Positions 52,301-62,107 are shown, numbered from the stretch's first letter. The stretch: 64,000 bases of DNA from Geopseudomonas aromaticivorans (GCF_019097855.1 NZ_JAHRGL010000071.1:62001-126000), one strand, 5' to 3'. The notes: generated from the sequence alone by a model not told the origin. A program made the numbers and translations.

Positions 52301-53077
52301 ATGACCGCCAGCGCCGAGAAGTTCACCCGCCAGCGCCTGCTCGACGTCTGGCGCTGGTCGCCGAGCCTGTTCAGCCTGCGCTGTACGCGCGATCCGGGGT
52401 TTCGCTTCGCCGCCGGCCAGTTCGCCCGCCTCGGCGTGCGCAAGGCCAGCGGTTGCATCGTCTGGCGGGCCTATTCGATGGTCTCGGCACCCCACGACGA
52501 GTTCCTCGAGTTCTTCTCCATCGAGGTGCCGGACGGCGAGTTCACCGGCGAACTCAGCCAGCTGGCGGTGGGCGACGAGCTGCTGGTGGAGCGCCAGCCC
52601 TACGGTTTCCTCACCCTCGATCGCTTTGCTGGCGGCCGCGACCTCTGGCTGTTGGCCAGTGGCACCGGCGTCGCGCCCTTTCTGTCGATCCTCCAGGACC
52701 CTGCGGTATGGCAGCGTTTCCAGTGCATAGTGCTGGCCTACAGCGTGCGCAGCGCCGCCGAGCTGGCCTATCAGCCGCTGATCGCCGACCTGCCGCGGCG
52801 CGACTGGCTGGAGGGGGTGGCGGACAAGCTGGTCTACCTGCCGGTGGTGACCCGCGAGCGTGTGCCCGGCTGCCTGCAGGAACGGCTGACCGCGCTGCTC
52901 GACAGCGGCGAGCTGGAGCGTGCGGCGGGAATCGCCATCACTGCCGAGCACTCGCGGCTGATGCTGTGCGGCAACCCGGCGATGGTCGAGGAGCTGCACG
53001 AGCGCCTCAAGCTGCGCGGCTTGCAGCTCAGCCTGAGTCGTCGGCCGGGGCAGCTGGCGCAGGAGAACTACTGGTAA
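52301..53077 (+). CDS. fpr: Ferredoxin-NADP+ reductase
   Basis: 258 residues. FAD motif in WRAYSMVSAPHDEFLEFFSI (RxYS), nucleotide motif LLASGTGVAPFLSIL, and the C-terminal AQENYW resembles bacterial subclass I reductases. It links NADPH to ferredoxin or flavodoxin for biosynthesis and oxidative stress repair. This is the second, more divergent pseudomonad Fpr type (compared with the classic 258-aa form, from memory). GAGGAG precedes the ATG at 52301. Followed by a 287-bp leader before the TerC gene. Confidence 0.9.
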   Translation: MTASAEKFTRQRLLDVWRWSPSLFSLRCTRDPGFRFAAGQFARLGVRKASGCIVWRAYSMVSAPHDEFLEFFSIEVPDGEFTGELSQLAVGDELLVERQPYGFLTLDRFAGGRDLWLLASGTGVAPFLSILQDPAVWQRFQCIVLAYSVRSAAELAYQPLIADLPRRDWLEGVADKLVYLPVVTRERVPGCLQERLTALLDSGELERAAGIAITAEHSRLMLCGNPAMVEELHERLKLRGLQLSLSRRPGQLAQENYW

Positions 53078-53293
53078 TGCGCTGCGCCGTTAAAAAACTG
53101 GTTACGCTTTTTCGCCAAACCGACACGCGCCAGGCCTTATGATCCCTGGCTTGTTCCCTGTAGATGGTTGTCGATGGACAGCGATAGTTGTCAGCCGCCC
53201 GCGGTCTTTGCCTCGCGTGCGGCCCCCCTCCCTGCCTTGCCTGCGGTGTGGCGCGCCTTGCGCGTGGCCGCTTTCCCGTTTTCCGTTTGCCTC

Positions 53294-53326
53294 CGGCACG
53301 CCGGCCATCTGGCCGTTGGCGTGCCG
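53294..53326 (+). promoter_or_regulatory. Structured leader hairpin before the TerC-CBS-CorC gene
   Basis: CGGCACGCC (53294-53302) pairs with GGCGTGCCG (53318-53326), with an inner GGCC-atct-GGCC stem and a three-base bulge. It is 38 bp before the start codon in an otherwise gene-free 287-bp gap. TerC genes in other bacteria often have manganese (yybP-ykoY) or pH-sensing leaders; I do not see the yybP-ykoY signature, so its role is open. Confidence 0.4.
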
Positions 53327-53364
53327 CTGCGCGTTCGTTCGTCTGCTGAGAGAGTCTGACTGTT

Positions 53365-54927
53365 ATGGAATGGATCGCCGATCCTACGGCCTGGATGGGC
53401 CTGCTCACCCTGATCGTCCTGGAAATCGTGCTGGGCATCGACAACCTGGTGTTCATCGCCATCCTCGCCGACAAGCTGCCGCCGCAGCAGCGCGACCGCG
53501 CGCGGCTGATTGGCCTGGCGCTGGCGCTGCTGATGCGCCTGGGCCTGCTGGCCAGCATGGCCTGGCTGGTGACCCTGACCAGCCCGCTGTTCGAGGTGCT
53601 CGGCCAGAGCTTCTCCGGGCGTGACCTGATCATGCTGTTCGGTGGCGTGTTCCTGCTGTTCAAGGCCACCATGGAGCTGCACGAACGTCTCGAGGGCCAC
53701 GTCCAGCAGGGCGCTGGCAGCAAGGCCTACGCGCAGTTCTGGCCGGTGGTGGCGCAGATCGTGGTGCTCGATGCGGTGTTCTCCCTGGATGCGGTGATCA
53801 CCGCGGTGGGCATGGTCGAGCAGCTGTCGGTGATGATGGTCGCCGTGGTGATCTCCATCGGCCTGATGATGGTGGCCAGCAAGCCGCTGACCGCCTTCGT
53901 CAACGCGCGGCCGACGGTGATCATGCTGTGCCTGGGTTTTTTGATGATGATCGGCTTCAGCCTGACCGCCGAGGGCTTCGGCTTCCACATTCCCAAGGGC
54001 TACCTGTACGCGGCCATCGGTTTCTCGATCCTCATCGAGGTGTTTAACCAGCTGGCCCGCCATCGCCGCAAGCGCAGCCTGCAGGGCGAGCGCAGCCACC
54101 GCGAGCGCACCGCCCACGCGGTGCTGCGTCTGCTCGGTGGCAAGGTGCAGGCCGACGAGGTGGGCGAGGAGATCGCCGACATGCTCGACGGTGGCGAGGC
54201 GGGCGAGGCCGAGCTGTTCGACCGCCGCGAGCGGGTGATGATCAGCGGCGTGCTGCATCTGGCCGAGCGCTCGATCCGCACGGCGATGACCGAGCGCCAC
54301 GCGGTCGACCACATCGACCTCGACGATGCGCCGGCGCAGATCCAGCGGGTCCTGCTCGAGTCGGCGCATTCGCGCCTGCTGGTGCTGCGCGGCGGTGCGG
54401 TGGACGAGCCGCTGGGCTACGTGCACAAGAAGGAGCTGTTCAAGGAGCTGCTGCGCGGCGCGCAGCCGGACATCGAGGGCCTGCTGCGTGTGCCGCTCAA
54501 CCTGCCGGACAGCTGCTCGGTGCTCAATGCCCTGGAGCAGATGCGCGAGGCCCAGGCCCACGTGGCCTTCGTGGTCAACGAGTTCGGCGAGTTCCAGGGC
54601 CTGCTGACCCTGACCGACATCCTCGAGGCGATCGCCGGCGAGCTGCCGGACGCCAGCGAGGTGACGGGGCCGGACATCGAGCCGTGCGCCGAGGGCTACA
54701 AGGTCAGCGGCGCGCTCAACCTCAGCCTGCTGCGCGAGCGCCTGGGCTTCCAGGCGCGGCCCACCGACGACTACCAGACCCTCGCCGGGCTGACCCTGAG
54801 CCTGCTCGACCGCCTGCCGGTGATCGGCGATGCGCTGGAGTTCGCCGGCTGGCAGCTGCGGGTGATCGAGGTCAAGGAGCGCCGGGTCAGTCGCCTGTTG
54901 CTCAAGCCGCCGGTCGAGGCGGCCTGA
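53365..54927 (+). CDS. TerC-family membrane protein with CBS and CorC domains
   Basis: 520 residues. A TerC domain of about seven helices (1-235, [20 protein letters not shown] and [18 protein letters not shown] with metal-binding Asp), a cytoplasmic CBS pair (about 300-415) and a C-terminal CorC/HlyC transporter-associated domain (about 430-515, [19 protein letters not shown]). TerC proteins handle metal stress and Mn2+/Ca2+ efflux. Ends at a bidirectional terminator shared with mscL. Confidence 0.9.
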   Translation: MEWIADPTAWMGLLTLIVLEIVLGIDNLVFIAILADKLPPQQRDRARLIGLALALLMRLGLLASMAWLVTLTSPLFEVLGQSFSGRDLIMLFGGVFLLFKATMELHERLEGHVQQGAGSKAYAQFWPVVAQIVVLDAVFSLDAVITAVGMVEQLSVMMVAVVISIGLMMVASKPLTAFVNARPTVIMLCLGFLMMIGFSLTAEGFGFHIPKGYLYAAIGFSILIEVFNQLARHRRKRSLQGERSHRERTAHAVLRLLGGKVQADEVGEEIADMLDGGEAGEAELFDRRERVMISGVLHLAERSIRTAMTERHAVDHIDLDDAPAQIQRVLLESAHSRLLVLRGGAVDEPLGYVHKKELFKELLRGAQPDIEGLLRVPLNLPDSCSVLNALEQMREAQAHVAFVVNEFGEFQGLLTLTDILEAIAGELPDASEVTGPDIEPCAEGYKVSGALNLSLLRERLGFQARPTDDYQTLAGLTLSLLDRLPVIGDALEFAGWQLRVIEVKERRVSRLLLKPPVEAA

Positions 54928-54947
54928 TCTGCGCCGAGCCTGAAACG

Positions 54948-54974
54948 ACAACGGCGCCCGATGGGCGCCGTTGT
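54948..54974. terminator. Bidirectional terminator between terC-like gene and mscL
   Basis: ACAACGGCGCCC pairs perfectly with GGGCGCCGTTGT around a 3-base loop, a 12-bp stem. GCGTTC follows on plus and CGTTTC on minus. The stops of both convergent genes are within 21 bp. Confidence 0.75.
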
Positions 54975-54990
54975 GCGTTCTGCAGCAGGC

Positions 54991-55401
54991 CTACTTGTTC
55001 TGCTGCATCTTGAGCAGGTCGCGAATCTCGCTGAGCAGCTCCTGATCCTTGGTCGGTGCCGGCGGCGCGGCCGGAGCGGCTTCCTCCTCGCGCTTGAGTT
55101 TGTTGATCGCCTTGATGCCGATGAAGATGGCGAAGGCGATGATGACGAAGTCGATGATGGTCTGGATGAACTTGCCGTAGGCCAGCAGCACCGCCGGTGC
55201 CTCGCCTTCGGCCGCCTTGAGGGTGACGGCCAGGTCGCTGAAGTCGACCCCGCCGATGATCATCCCCAGCGGCGGCATGATCACGTCGCCGACCAGCGAC
55301 GAGACGATCTTGCCGAAGGCGGCGCCGATGATGATGCCGACCGCCATGTCGATCATGTTGCCCTTGACGGCGAAGGCCTTGAATTCTTGCAGCAGGCTCA
55401 T
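54991..55401 (-). CDS. mscL: Large-conductance mechanosensitive channel
   Basis: 136 residues, the usual MscL length. N-terminal amphipathic helix ([20 protein letters not shown]), TM1 ([20 protein letters not shown]), periplasmic loop, TM2 ([20 protein letters not shown]) and a charged C-terminal helix. It opens under membrane tension to protect against hypo-osmotic shock. Single gene. Confidence 0.98.
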   Translation of the reverse strand: MSLLQEFKAFAVKGNMIDMAVGIIIGAAFGKIVSSLVGDVIMPPLGMIIGGVDFSDLAVTLKAAEGEAPAVLLAYGKFIQTIIDFVIIAFAIFIGIKAINKLKREEEAAPAAPPAPTKDQELLSEIRDLLKMQQNK

Positions 55402-55477
55402 GGTTCACTCCCTGAGGTGTTGGTGACGGCCAGTATAGTCCGAGCGTGGCGGTTGGACATGTGCGCCAGTGGGCGGT

Positions 55478-55729
55478 TCAGCCGCCGTTGGCGGCCTGGC
55501 GCAGGCGTTCGGCGATCTGCTCGGTGAGGGTCACCCGCTGGTTCTTCAGGGTCTGCAGGGCGCTGTCGTCAAGCGGCTCGCGGCCATCCTCGGCAGCGTA
55601 GATGCGCTTGTCCAGCGCCTCGTAGCGTTCGGCCAACTGGCCGAAATGGCTGTCGCTGGCCAACAGCGCGCGCAACTGTTCCTGGCGCTCGGGGAATTCG
55701 CGGTGCAGTGGATGACGTGCGTGGGGCAT
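55478..55729 (-). CDS. YdcH-family (DUF465) small protein
   Basis: 83 residues from the ATG at 55727-55729, starting MPHARHPLHREFPERQEQLR with GGGAG 8 bases upstream. The helical hairpin (HFGQLAERYEALDKRIYAAED, LQTLKNQRVTLTEQIAERLR) is typical of DUF465. Function is unknown; the fold suggests a protein-binding coiled coil. A longer start lacks family resemblance. Confidence 0.85.
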   Translation of the reverse strand: MPHARHPLHREFPERQEQLRALLASDSHFGQLAERYEALDKRIYAAEDGREPLDDSALQTLKNQRVTLTEQIAERLRQAANGG

Positions 55730-55798
55730 GACGATCACTCCCGGCTGGATGAGGTCCCTTGAGCCTAGCTCATCGGTCGCCGGCGTCATGGGGGCGGC

Positions 55799-56293
55799 TC
55801 AGTGGGTCGGCGGATTGATCAGGTAGCTCAGCAGCTCGTCCTCGCCGTCAGCCGGGGATATCGGCAGGGCGCGCAGCGGCAGCTGCGCCAGCAGGGCCTG
55901 CCAGAACGCGCAGGCCAAGGCGTCCTGGCGGTAGAAGCGCACCACCCAGGGCGTGCCGTCGCCCATCAGCTGCGCCACCAGCGCGCGACCAATGCCCTGG
56001 CGGCGGTATTTGCGCAGGATGAACAGGTCGGCGAACTCCGCGGCGTCGAGGCCCGGCAGTTCGCAGCGCTCGATCAGCAGGAAGCCGGCGATGAAACCGT
56101 CGGCGAGAATCAGCTGGGCGCTCCAGCCCGGCTCCTGCCAGTAGCGCGCCAGATGCGGCTCGTGGATGTAGAAGCGTCCGTCGATCTCGACGTCCTCGGC
56201 TTCCCAGTCCGACGAGTCGTAGGCATAGAACTGGTACAGGTTGCGCACCAGCGGCAGCTGCTCGGCACTGGCGGGGACTAGTTCGATCTGCAT
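55799..56293 (-). CDS. GNAT-family N-acetyltransferase
   Basis: 164 residues. Acetyl-CoA pyrophosphate loop is LRKYRRQGIGRALVAQL (R/Q-x-x-G-x-G/A) at about 93-109. The N-terminus MQIELVPASAEQLPLVRNLYQFYAYDSS is a common GNAT opening. Substrate unknown. Its start faces radA across a 61-bp gap. Confidence 0.85.
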   Translation of the reverse strand: MQIELVPASAEQLPLVRNLYQFYAYDSSDWEAEDVEIDGRFYIHEPHLARYWQEPGWSAQLILADGFIAGFLLIERCELPGLDAAEFADLFILRKYRRQGIGRALVAQLMGDGTPWVVRFYRQDALACAFWQALLAQLPLRALPISPADGEDELLSYLINPPTH

Positions 56294-56354
56294 GGCGGGG
56301 GACTCGGGCGCGGGCGGGGCGCTATTATCGCCGCTTTTCAGGGCGGAGACTGCC

Positions 56355-57716
56355 ATGGCCAAGGCCAAACGCATGTACGGCTGCACCGAGTGCGGCGCCA
56401 CCTTCCCCAAGTGGGCCGGGCAGTGCGGCGAATGCGGCGCCTGGAACACCCTGGTCGAGACCGTGCTGGAAGGCACGGCGACACCGAGCGGGCGCGGCGG
56501 CTGGGCCGGCCAGCAGGCCAACGTCAAGACCCTGGCCGAGGTCAGCGTCGAGGAGACGCCGCGCTTCTCCACCGCTTCCGGCGAGCTGGACCGCGTGCTC
56601 GGCGGCGGCCTGGTCGACGGTTCGGTGGTGCTGATCGGCGGCGATCCGGGCATCGGCAAGTCGACCATCCTGCTGCAGACCCTGTGCAGCCTGGCCCAGC
56701 GCATGCCGGCGCTGTACGTCACCGGCGAGGAGTCGCAGCAGCAGGTGGCCATGCGCGCGCGGCGCCTCGGCCTGCCGGAAGACAAGCTCAAGGTGATGAC
56801 CGAGACCTGCATCGAAACTATCATCGCCACCGCGCGCCACGAGCAGCCGCGGGTGATGGTGATCGACTCGATCCAGACCATCTTCACCGAGCAGCTGCAG
56901 TCGGCGCCGGGCGGCGTGGCGCAGGTGCGCGAGAGCGCGGCGCTGCTGGTGCGCTTCGCCAAACAGAGCGGCACGGCGATCTTCCTGGTCGGCCACGTCA
57001 CCAAGGAGGGCGCGCTGGCCGGGCCGCGGGTGCTCGAGCACATGGTCGACACCGTGCTGTATTTCGAGGGCGAGTCGGACGGCCGCCTGCGCCTGCTGCG
57101 CGCGGTGAAGAACCGCTTCGGCGCGATCAACGAGCTGGGCGTGTTCGCCATGACCGACCGCGGCCTCAAGGAGGTCAGCAACCCCTCGGCGATCTTCCTC
57201 ACCCGCGCCGCCGAATCGGTGCCGGGCAGCGTGGTGATGGCCACCTGGGAGGGCTCGCGGCCGATGCTGGTGGAGGTGCAGGCGCTGGTCGACACCAGCC
57301 ACATGGCCAACCCGCGGCGCGTCACCTTGGGGCTAGATCCCAACCGCCTGGCCATGCTGCTCGCCGTGCTGCACCGCCACGGCAGCATCCCCACCTACGA
57401 CCAGGACGTGTTCCTCAACGTGGTCGGCGGGGTCAAGGTGCTGGAGACTGCCTCGGACCTGGCGCTGCTCGCCGCGGTGATCTCCAGCCTGCGCAACAAG
57501 CCGCTGCCCCACGACCTCTTGGTGTTCGGCGAGATCGGCCTGTCCGGCGAGATCCGCCCGGTGCCCAGCGGCCAGGAGCGCCTCAAGGAAGCCGCCAAGC
57601 ACGGCTTCAAGCGCGCCATCGTGCCCAAGGGCAACGCGCCCAAGGAGGCGCCGCCGGGCCTTGCCGTGGTGGCGGTGACGCGCCTGGAGCAGGCGCTGGA
57701 TGCGTTGTTCGAGTGA
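56355..57716 (+). CDS. radA: DNA repair protein RadA
   Basis: 453 residues. Zinc finger CTECGATFPKWAGQCGECGAW near the N-terminus, Walker A GGDPGIGKST, the RadA-specific KNRFGAINELGVF motif, and a C-terminal Lon-like domain (LLAAVISSLRNKPL ... GEIGLSGEIRPV). RadA drives branch migration of recombination intermediates. GGAG lies 6 bases before the ATG. Confidence 0.97.
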   Translation: MAKAKRMYGCTECGATFPKWAGQCGECGAWNTLVETVLEGTATPSGRGGWAGQQANVKTLAEVSVEETPRFSTASGELDRVLGGGLVDGSVVLIGGDPGIGKSTILLQTLCSLAQRMPALYVTGEESQQQVAMRARRLGLPEDKLKVMTETCIETIIATARHEQPRVMVIDSIQTIFTEQLQSAPGGVAQVRESAALLVRFAKQSGTAIFLVGHVTKEGALAGPRVLEHMVDTVLYFEGESDGRLRLLRAVKNRFGAINELGVFAMTDRGLKEVSNPSAIFLTRAAESVPGSVVMATWEGSRPMLVEVQALVDTSHMANPRRVTLGLDPNRLAMLLAVLHRHGSIPTYDQDVFLNVVGGVKVLETASDLALLAAVISSLRNKPLPHDLLVFGEIGLSGEIRPVPSGQERLKEAAKHGFKRAIVPKGNAPKEAPPGLAVVAVTRLEQALDALFE

Positions 57717-57741
57717 GCCGGAAGCCGACCGGCCAGCTCTC

Positions 57742-57804
57742 GTAGGGTGCGCCGCGCGCACCTAAGGTCGCTGGCAAGGTTCCGGTGCGCATGGCGCACC
57801 CTAC
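57742..57804. repeat. Intergenic GTAGGGTGCGCC inverted repeat
   Basis: Ends GTAGGGTGCGCC and GGCGCACCCTAC bound a 63-bp element; the 21-base arms differ at two positions. Same family as 29613-29676, here between radA and a convergent response regulator gene. Confidence 0.75.
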
Positions 57805-57834
57805 GGGCGGTCGCTGTGTTGCGCTGGCTGGCTC

Positions 57835-58461
57835 TCAGGGCTGGGTGATGCTCAGCGCATACTTCATCAGCGCCGCGGTGCCGTCGATGTTCAGCTTGCG
57901 GCGGATGCTCAGGCGGTGGGTTTCCACGGTACGCACGCTGATCTCCAGCTCGCGGGCCATGGCCTTGCTGTCCAGGCCGCGGGCGAGCATCTGCAGGATC
58001 TGCACCTCGCGCGGGGTCAGGTTGTGCGAGTCCGGGCTGTGGTCGGCCAGCTTGCGGGCGATCTCCGAGCTGTAGAAGGTACCGCCGGCGGCGATCGCGC
58101 TGATCGCCGCGACGATTTCCCGCGAGGGCGCATTCTTCAGCACGTAGCCGCGCGCGCCGGCGCGGATCGAGCTGCGCACGTACTCGAGGTTGTCGTACAT
58201 GCTGAGGATCAGCACCTGCACCTCGGGGTGCCGTTCGGCCAGGCTGCGGGTCAGCTCCAGGCCGGTGCTGTCCTTGAGGCCGATGTCGAGCAGCAGCACG
58301 TCCACCGCGACCACGGCGAGCAGCTCGAGCGCTGCGGCGGCGCTGTCCGCCTCGCCGACCACCGTGAACTGCGGCATCACGCCGAGCAGGGCGCGGATGC
58401 CGTCGCGGATCAGGGCGTGATCGTCGACGAGGGCGATCCGGATGGGAGGGCTGGGGTTCAT
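57835..58461 (-). CDS. NarL/LuxR-type response regulator
   Basis: 208 residues. REC domain: DDHALIRDGIRALL, phospho-acceptor Asp in DVLLLDIGLKDSTGLEL, Ser in ILSMYDN and Lys in YVLKNAP. HTH: LTPREVQILQMLARGLDSKA and ISVRTVETHRLSIRRKL. It follows the Cache kinase (33 bp) as one two-component system. The divergent neighbour cstA is the likely target. Confidence 0.93.
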   Translation of the reverse strand: MNPSPPIRIALVDDHALIRDGIRALLGVMPQFTVVGEADSAAAALELLAVVAVDVLLLDIGLKDSTGLELTRSLAERHPEVQVLILSMYDNLEYVRSSIRAGARGYVLKNAPSREIVAAISAIAAGGTFYSSEIARKLADHSPDSHNLTPREVQILQMLARGLDSKAMARELEISVRTVETHRLSIRRKLNIDGTAALMKYALSITQP

Positions 58462-58494
58462 GCGGTGGCTCTTCGGCTAGGAAACACCGGCGGC

Positions 58495-59847
58495 TCAGAC
58501 GACCGGCAGCGGCAATACTACACACATCCCCGTGTGGCCTGAGCTGGACGAAAGGCTGAAGCGCCCGCCGAGGTGTTCGACCCGCTCGCGGATGTTGCGC
58601 AGGCCGATGCCGCCGGGCATCTGCTCGATCTTGCGCGGGTTGAAGCCGATGCCGTCGTCGCCGACCTGCAGCTGCACGGCGTGGCCGTCCGCCTCGAGGT
58701 CGATGTGCACCGTGCCGGCGCGCGCATGCCGTTCGATGTTGGTCAGTGCCTCCTGAACGATGCGAAACAGCGCCACCGCGGTGGCGTCGGGCAGCTGGGC
58801 GTCGTCGGCCAGGCGGTTGGCATAGCGCACGCGCAGCGCGCAGCGCTGCTCGAACTCCGCCGCCAGCTGGCCGATGGCGGCCGGCAGCCCGAGGGTGTCG
58901 AGCAGCGACGGGCGCAGGTCGTGGGAGATGCGTCGGATTTCGCCGATGGCGCTGCCGAGGCGCTCGGTGGCCTGGTGCAGGGAGTCGAGGCCGCCGCTGG
59001 CGCCGGCCGCCAGCTGGTGGGCGGCCAGCTCGAACTGGAACTTGATCGACACCAGCAGCTGGCTGATGCCGTCGTGCAGTTCGCGCGACACCCGCGAGCG
59101 CTCCTCCTCCTGCAGGTTGAGGATGCGCTGGTTGAGTGCCTGCAGCTTGCTGTCGGCCAGCCGGTGTTCCCTGACGCTGAGGGTCAGGCCGGCGGCGCAT
59201 ACCAGCAGCACGGCGATCAGCGCCACGCTGGCGATGGCGACCATGGTGGCATGGATGCCGTCGGCGACCTCCTGGCGCACCTGGCGGGTCGCCTGCTCGA
59301 CATCCTCGAGGTAGAGGCCGGTGCCGAGCATCCAGCCCCAGCCCTCCAGCATCACCACGTAGGCCAGCTTGTCGGTTTCCTGGCCGCTCGACGGCTTGCG
59401 CCAGGCGTAGCGCTGGAAGCCGTCGCCGGCGGAGGCGCTGGCCAGCAGCGCCTGCACGGCGGGCAGGCCGTGGGCGTCGGTCATGTTCCACAGATCGCGG
59501 CCGACCAGCTCGGCCTGGCGCGGGTGCATCAGGTTGCGGCCGTGGGCGTCGTAGACGAAGAAGTAGCCGTCTTCGCCGAAGCTGATCTTGGCCAGCGCGG
59601 CCAGCGCCTGCTGCTGCGCCTGCGCATCGCCGCGCCCGCCGGCATGCAGCGGGGCGATCACGCTCATCGCCATGGCCACGTAGTTCTTCAGCTCGGCGCG
59701 CTTGCTGGAGAGGATCGCATGCTCGATCAGCTGGACCTGCTGCTCCCCCAGCCGTTGGTTCTGCACGATGACCAGCGCGCAGATGACTGCCGCGGCCAGC
59801 AGCAGCGGCAGGACGCCGAGGGCGACGATTTTGTGCTTGAGTTGCAT
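58495..59847 (-). CDS. Cache-domain sensor histidine kinase (HisKA_3)
   Basis: 450 residues. TM1 (about 5-28), a periplasmic single Cache (sCache_2) domain with FGEDGYFFVYDAHGRNLMHP and NMTDAHGLP, TM2 (about 205-228), then HisKA_3 with ERSRVSRELHDGISQLLVSI (phospho-His in ELHDG) and HATPase_c (GDDGIGFN, GIGLRNIRERV). sCache_2 domains commonly bind small carboxylates such as pyruvate, acetate or propionate. Divergent from cstA, so it may sense the solute cstA imports. The ATG at 59845-59847 was chosen because earlier in-frame sequence is not membrane-like. Confidence 0.88.
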   Translation of the reverse strand: MQLKHKIVALGVLPLLLAAAVICALVIVQNQRLGEQQVQLIEHAILSSKRAELKNYVAMAMSVIAPLHAGGRGDAQAQQQALAALAKISFGEDGYFFVYDAHGRNLMHPRQAELVGRDLWNMTDAHGLPAVQALLASASAGDGFQRYAWRKPSSGQETDKLAYVVMLEGWGWMLGTGLYLEDVEQATRQVRQEVADGIHATMVAIASVALIAVLLVCAAGLTLSVREHRLADSKLQALNQRILNLQEEERSRVSRELHDGISQLLVSIKFQFELAAHQLAAGASGGLDSLHQATERLGSAIGEIRRISHDLRPSLLDTLGLPAAIGQLAAEFEQRCALRVRYANRLADDAQLPDATAVALFRIVQEALTNIERHARAGTVHIDLEADGHAVQLQVGDDGIGFNPRKIEQMPGGIGLRNIRERVEHLGGRFSLSSSSGHTGMCVVLPLPVV

Positions 59848-59901
59848 GTGGGAGTCTCGATTTGGGCGGCGCAGCTGCAGGACCGGCTCCTTCCGGAGCT
59901 G

Positions 59902-59916
59902 CGTAGTTCTACGTAG
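59902..59916. promoter_or_regulatory. Palindromic site in the kinase-cstA divergent gap
   Basis: CGTAG-tt-CTACG (59902-59913) overlaps the perfect palindrome CTACGTAG (59909-59916). Its location 134 bp before cstA and 55 bp before the kinase start makes it a candidate operator for the adjacent NarL-type regulator. Confidence 0.45.
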
Positions 59917-60049
59917 TGGCTCTGGGTAGCACTGCGAATATCGATGCTTGCGCGATGCGAGGATAGTAACAAGGCTGCGCCTGTTGGGCGTGCACACCCA
60001 ATAACAATGACGCCGCAGGCCTTCGCCGGTCGGTGGCGGGAGAACCTCG

Positions 60050-62107
60050 ATGAATCAATTGGTCAGTCGGATTGCCTGGTTCGCTCTGGCGGTACTGGGG
60101 GCGGTCGCCCTGGGCGTCGTCGCCCTGCGCCGCGGCGAAGCCATCAACGCGCTGTGGATCGTGGTCGCCGCCGTGGCGATCTACCTGGTGGCCTACCGCT
60201 ACTACAGCCTGTTCATCGCCACCAAGGTGATGCAGCTGGATCCCCACCGCGCCACCCCGGCGGTGCTCAACAACGACGGTCTGGACTTCGTGCCGACCAA
60301 CAAGCACGTGCTGTTCGGTCACCACTTCGCCGCCATCGCCGGCGCCGGCCCCTTGGTCGGCCCGGTGCTCGCCGCGCAGATGGGCTACCTGCCCGGCACC
60401 CTGTGGCTGATCGCCGGCGTGGTGCTGGCCGGTGCGGTGCAGGACTTCATGGTCCTGTTCATCTCCACCCGCCGCAACGCCCGCTCGCTGGGCGACATGG
60501 TGCGCGAGGAGATGGGCCGCATCCCCGGCACCATCGCGCTGTTCGGCTGCTTCCTGATCATGATCATCATCCTCGCGGTGCTGTCGCTGATCGTGGTCAA
60601 GGCGCTGGCGCACAGCCCGTGGGGCATGTTCACGGTGATGGCGACCATCCCGATCGCCATGTTCATGGGCGTGTACATGCGCTACCTGCGTCCGGGCCGC
60701 ATCGGCGAGATCTCGCTGATCGGCGTGGCCCTGCTGCTGGGCTCGATCTGGCTGGGCGGGGCGATTTCCCAGGATGCCTACTGGGCCACGGCGTTCACCT
60801 TCACCGGCGAGCAGATCACCTGGATGCTGGTGGGCTACGGCTTCGTCGCCGCCGTGCTGCCGGTGTGGCTGATCCTCGCGCCGCGTGACTACCTGTCGAC
60901 CTTCCTGAAGATCGGCACCATCGCCGCCCTGGCCATCGGCATCCTGATCCTCGCTCCCGAACTGAAGATGCCGGCGCTGACCCAGTTCACCGACGGCACC
61001 GGTCCGGTGTGGAAGGGCGCGCTGTTCCCGTTCCTGTTCATCACCATCGCCTGCGGCGCGGTATCCGGTTTCCACGCGCTGATCTCCTCGGGCACCACGC
61101 CCAAGCTGCTGGCCAACGAGAGCCATGCCCGCTACATCGGTTACGGCGGCATGCTGATGGAGTCGATGGTCGCCATCATGGCGATGGTCGCCGCCTCGAT
61201 CATCGAGCCGGGCGTGTACTTCGCCATGAACAGCCCGCCCGCCGTGGTCGGTGCCGACGTCACCAGCGTGGCCGCGGCAGTCAGCGGCTGGGGCTTCGCC
61301 ATCACCCCGGAGGCGCTGGAAGGCGTCGCCCGCGACATCGGCGAGAGCAGCATCCTCAACCGCGCCGGCGGTGCGCCGACCCTGGCGGTGGGCATCGCGC
61401 AGATCCTCCATCAGGTGCTGCCGGGCGAGAACACCATGGCGTTCTGGTACCACTTCGCCATCCTGTTCGAGGCGCTGTTCATCCTCACCGCGGTGGACGC
61501 CGGCACCCGTGCCGGGCGCTTCATGCTGCAGGATCTGCTCGGCAACTTCGTCCCGGCGCTCAAGCGTACCGACTCCTGGACGGCCAACGTGGTCGCCACC
61601 GCCGGCTGCGTGGCGCTGTGGGGCTACCTGCTGTACCAGGGCGTGATCGATCCGCTGGGTGGCATCAACACCCTGTGGCCGCTGTTCGGCATCTCCAACC
61701 AAATGCTGGCCGGTATCGCGCTGATGTTGTGCAGCGTGGTATTGATCAAGATGAAGCGTCAGCAGTACGTCTGGGTGACCCTGCTGCCGGCCGTCTGGCT
61801 GCTGATCTGCACCACCGCGGCGAGCCTGATCAAGCTGTTCGACGCCAATCCGGCGGTCGGTTTCCTCGCCCTGGCCAACAAGTACGAGACTGCCCTGGCC
61901 GCCGGTCAGGTGCTGGCCCCGGCTAAGGATCTGGCCCAGATGCAGAACGTGATCATGAATGCCTACACCAACGCCAGCCTCAGCGTGCTGTTCCTGGTGG
62001 TGGTGTTCAGCATCCTGTTCTATTCGCTGAAGGTCGGCCGGGTCGCCTGGGTCAAGGCCGAGCGCTCGGACAAGGAAATGCCGTTCCAGGGCATGCCGGA
62101 CGCCTGA
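60050..62107 (+). CDS. cstA: Carbon starvation protein A (CstA/BtsT-like transporter)
   Basis: 685 residues with many membrane helices. Family marks: NNDGLDFVPTNKHVLFGHHF, AGAGPLVGPVLAAQMGYLP and the ISSGTTPKLLANESHARYIG segment. CstA/BtsT proteins take up pyruvate (BtsT) or peptides/pyruvate (CstA) when carbon is short. GGGAG precedes the ATG. The order cstA-yjiX-yjiA here copies the E. coli btsT-yjiX-yjiA arrangement. Confidence 0.95.
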   Translation: MNQLVSRIAWFALAVLGAVALGVVALRRGEAINALWIVVAAVAIYLVAYRYYSLFIATKVMQLDPHRATPAVLNNDGLDFVPTNKHVLFGHHFAAIAGAGPLVGPVLAAQMGYLPGTLWLIAGVVLAGAVQDFMVLFISTRRNARSLGDMVREEMGRIPGTIALFGCFLIMIIILAVLSLIVVKALAHSPWGMFTVMATIPIAMFMGVYMRYLRPGRIGEISLIGVALLLGSIWLGGAISQDAYWATAFTFTGEQITWMLVGYGFVAAVLPVWLILAPRDYLSTFLKIGTIAALAIGILILAPELKMPALTQFTDGTGPVWKGALFPFLFITIACGAVSGFHALISSGTTPKLLANESHARYIGYGGMLMESMVAIMAMVAASIIEPGVYFAMNSPPAVVGADVTSVAAAVSGWGFAITPEALEGVARDIGESSILNRAGGAPTLAVGIAQILHQVLPGENTMAFWYHFAILFEALFILTAVDAGTRAGRFMLQDLLGNFVPALKRTDSWTANVVATAGCVALWGYLLYQGVIDPLGGINTLWPLFGISNQMLAGIALMLCSVVLIKMKRQQYVWVTLLPAVWLLICTTAASLIKLFDANPAVGFLALANKYETALAAGQVLAPAKDLAQMQNVIMNAYTNASLSVLFLVVVFSILFYSLKVGRVAWVKAERSDKEMPFQGMPDA

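Noticed and set aside
53078-53364. yybP-ykoY manganese riboswitch before the TerC gene
   Set aside because: I looked for the conserved core of this class and did not find it; only a generic hairpin is supported.
60000-60049. Sigma-54 promoter for cstA
   Set aside because: A GG...GC pair near 59917-59930 has 9 rather than 10 intervening bases and lacks the TTGC part, so the -24/-12 pattern does not fit.
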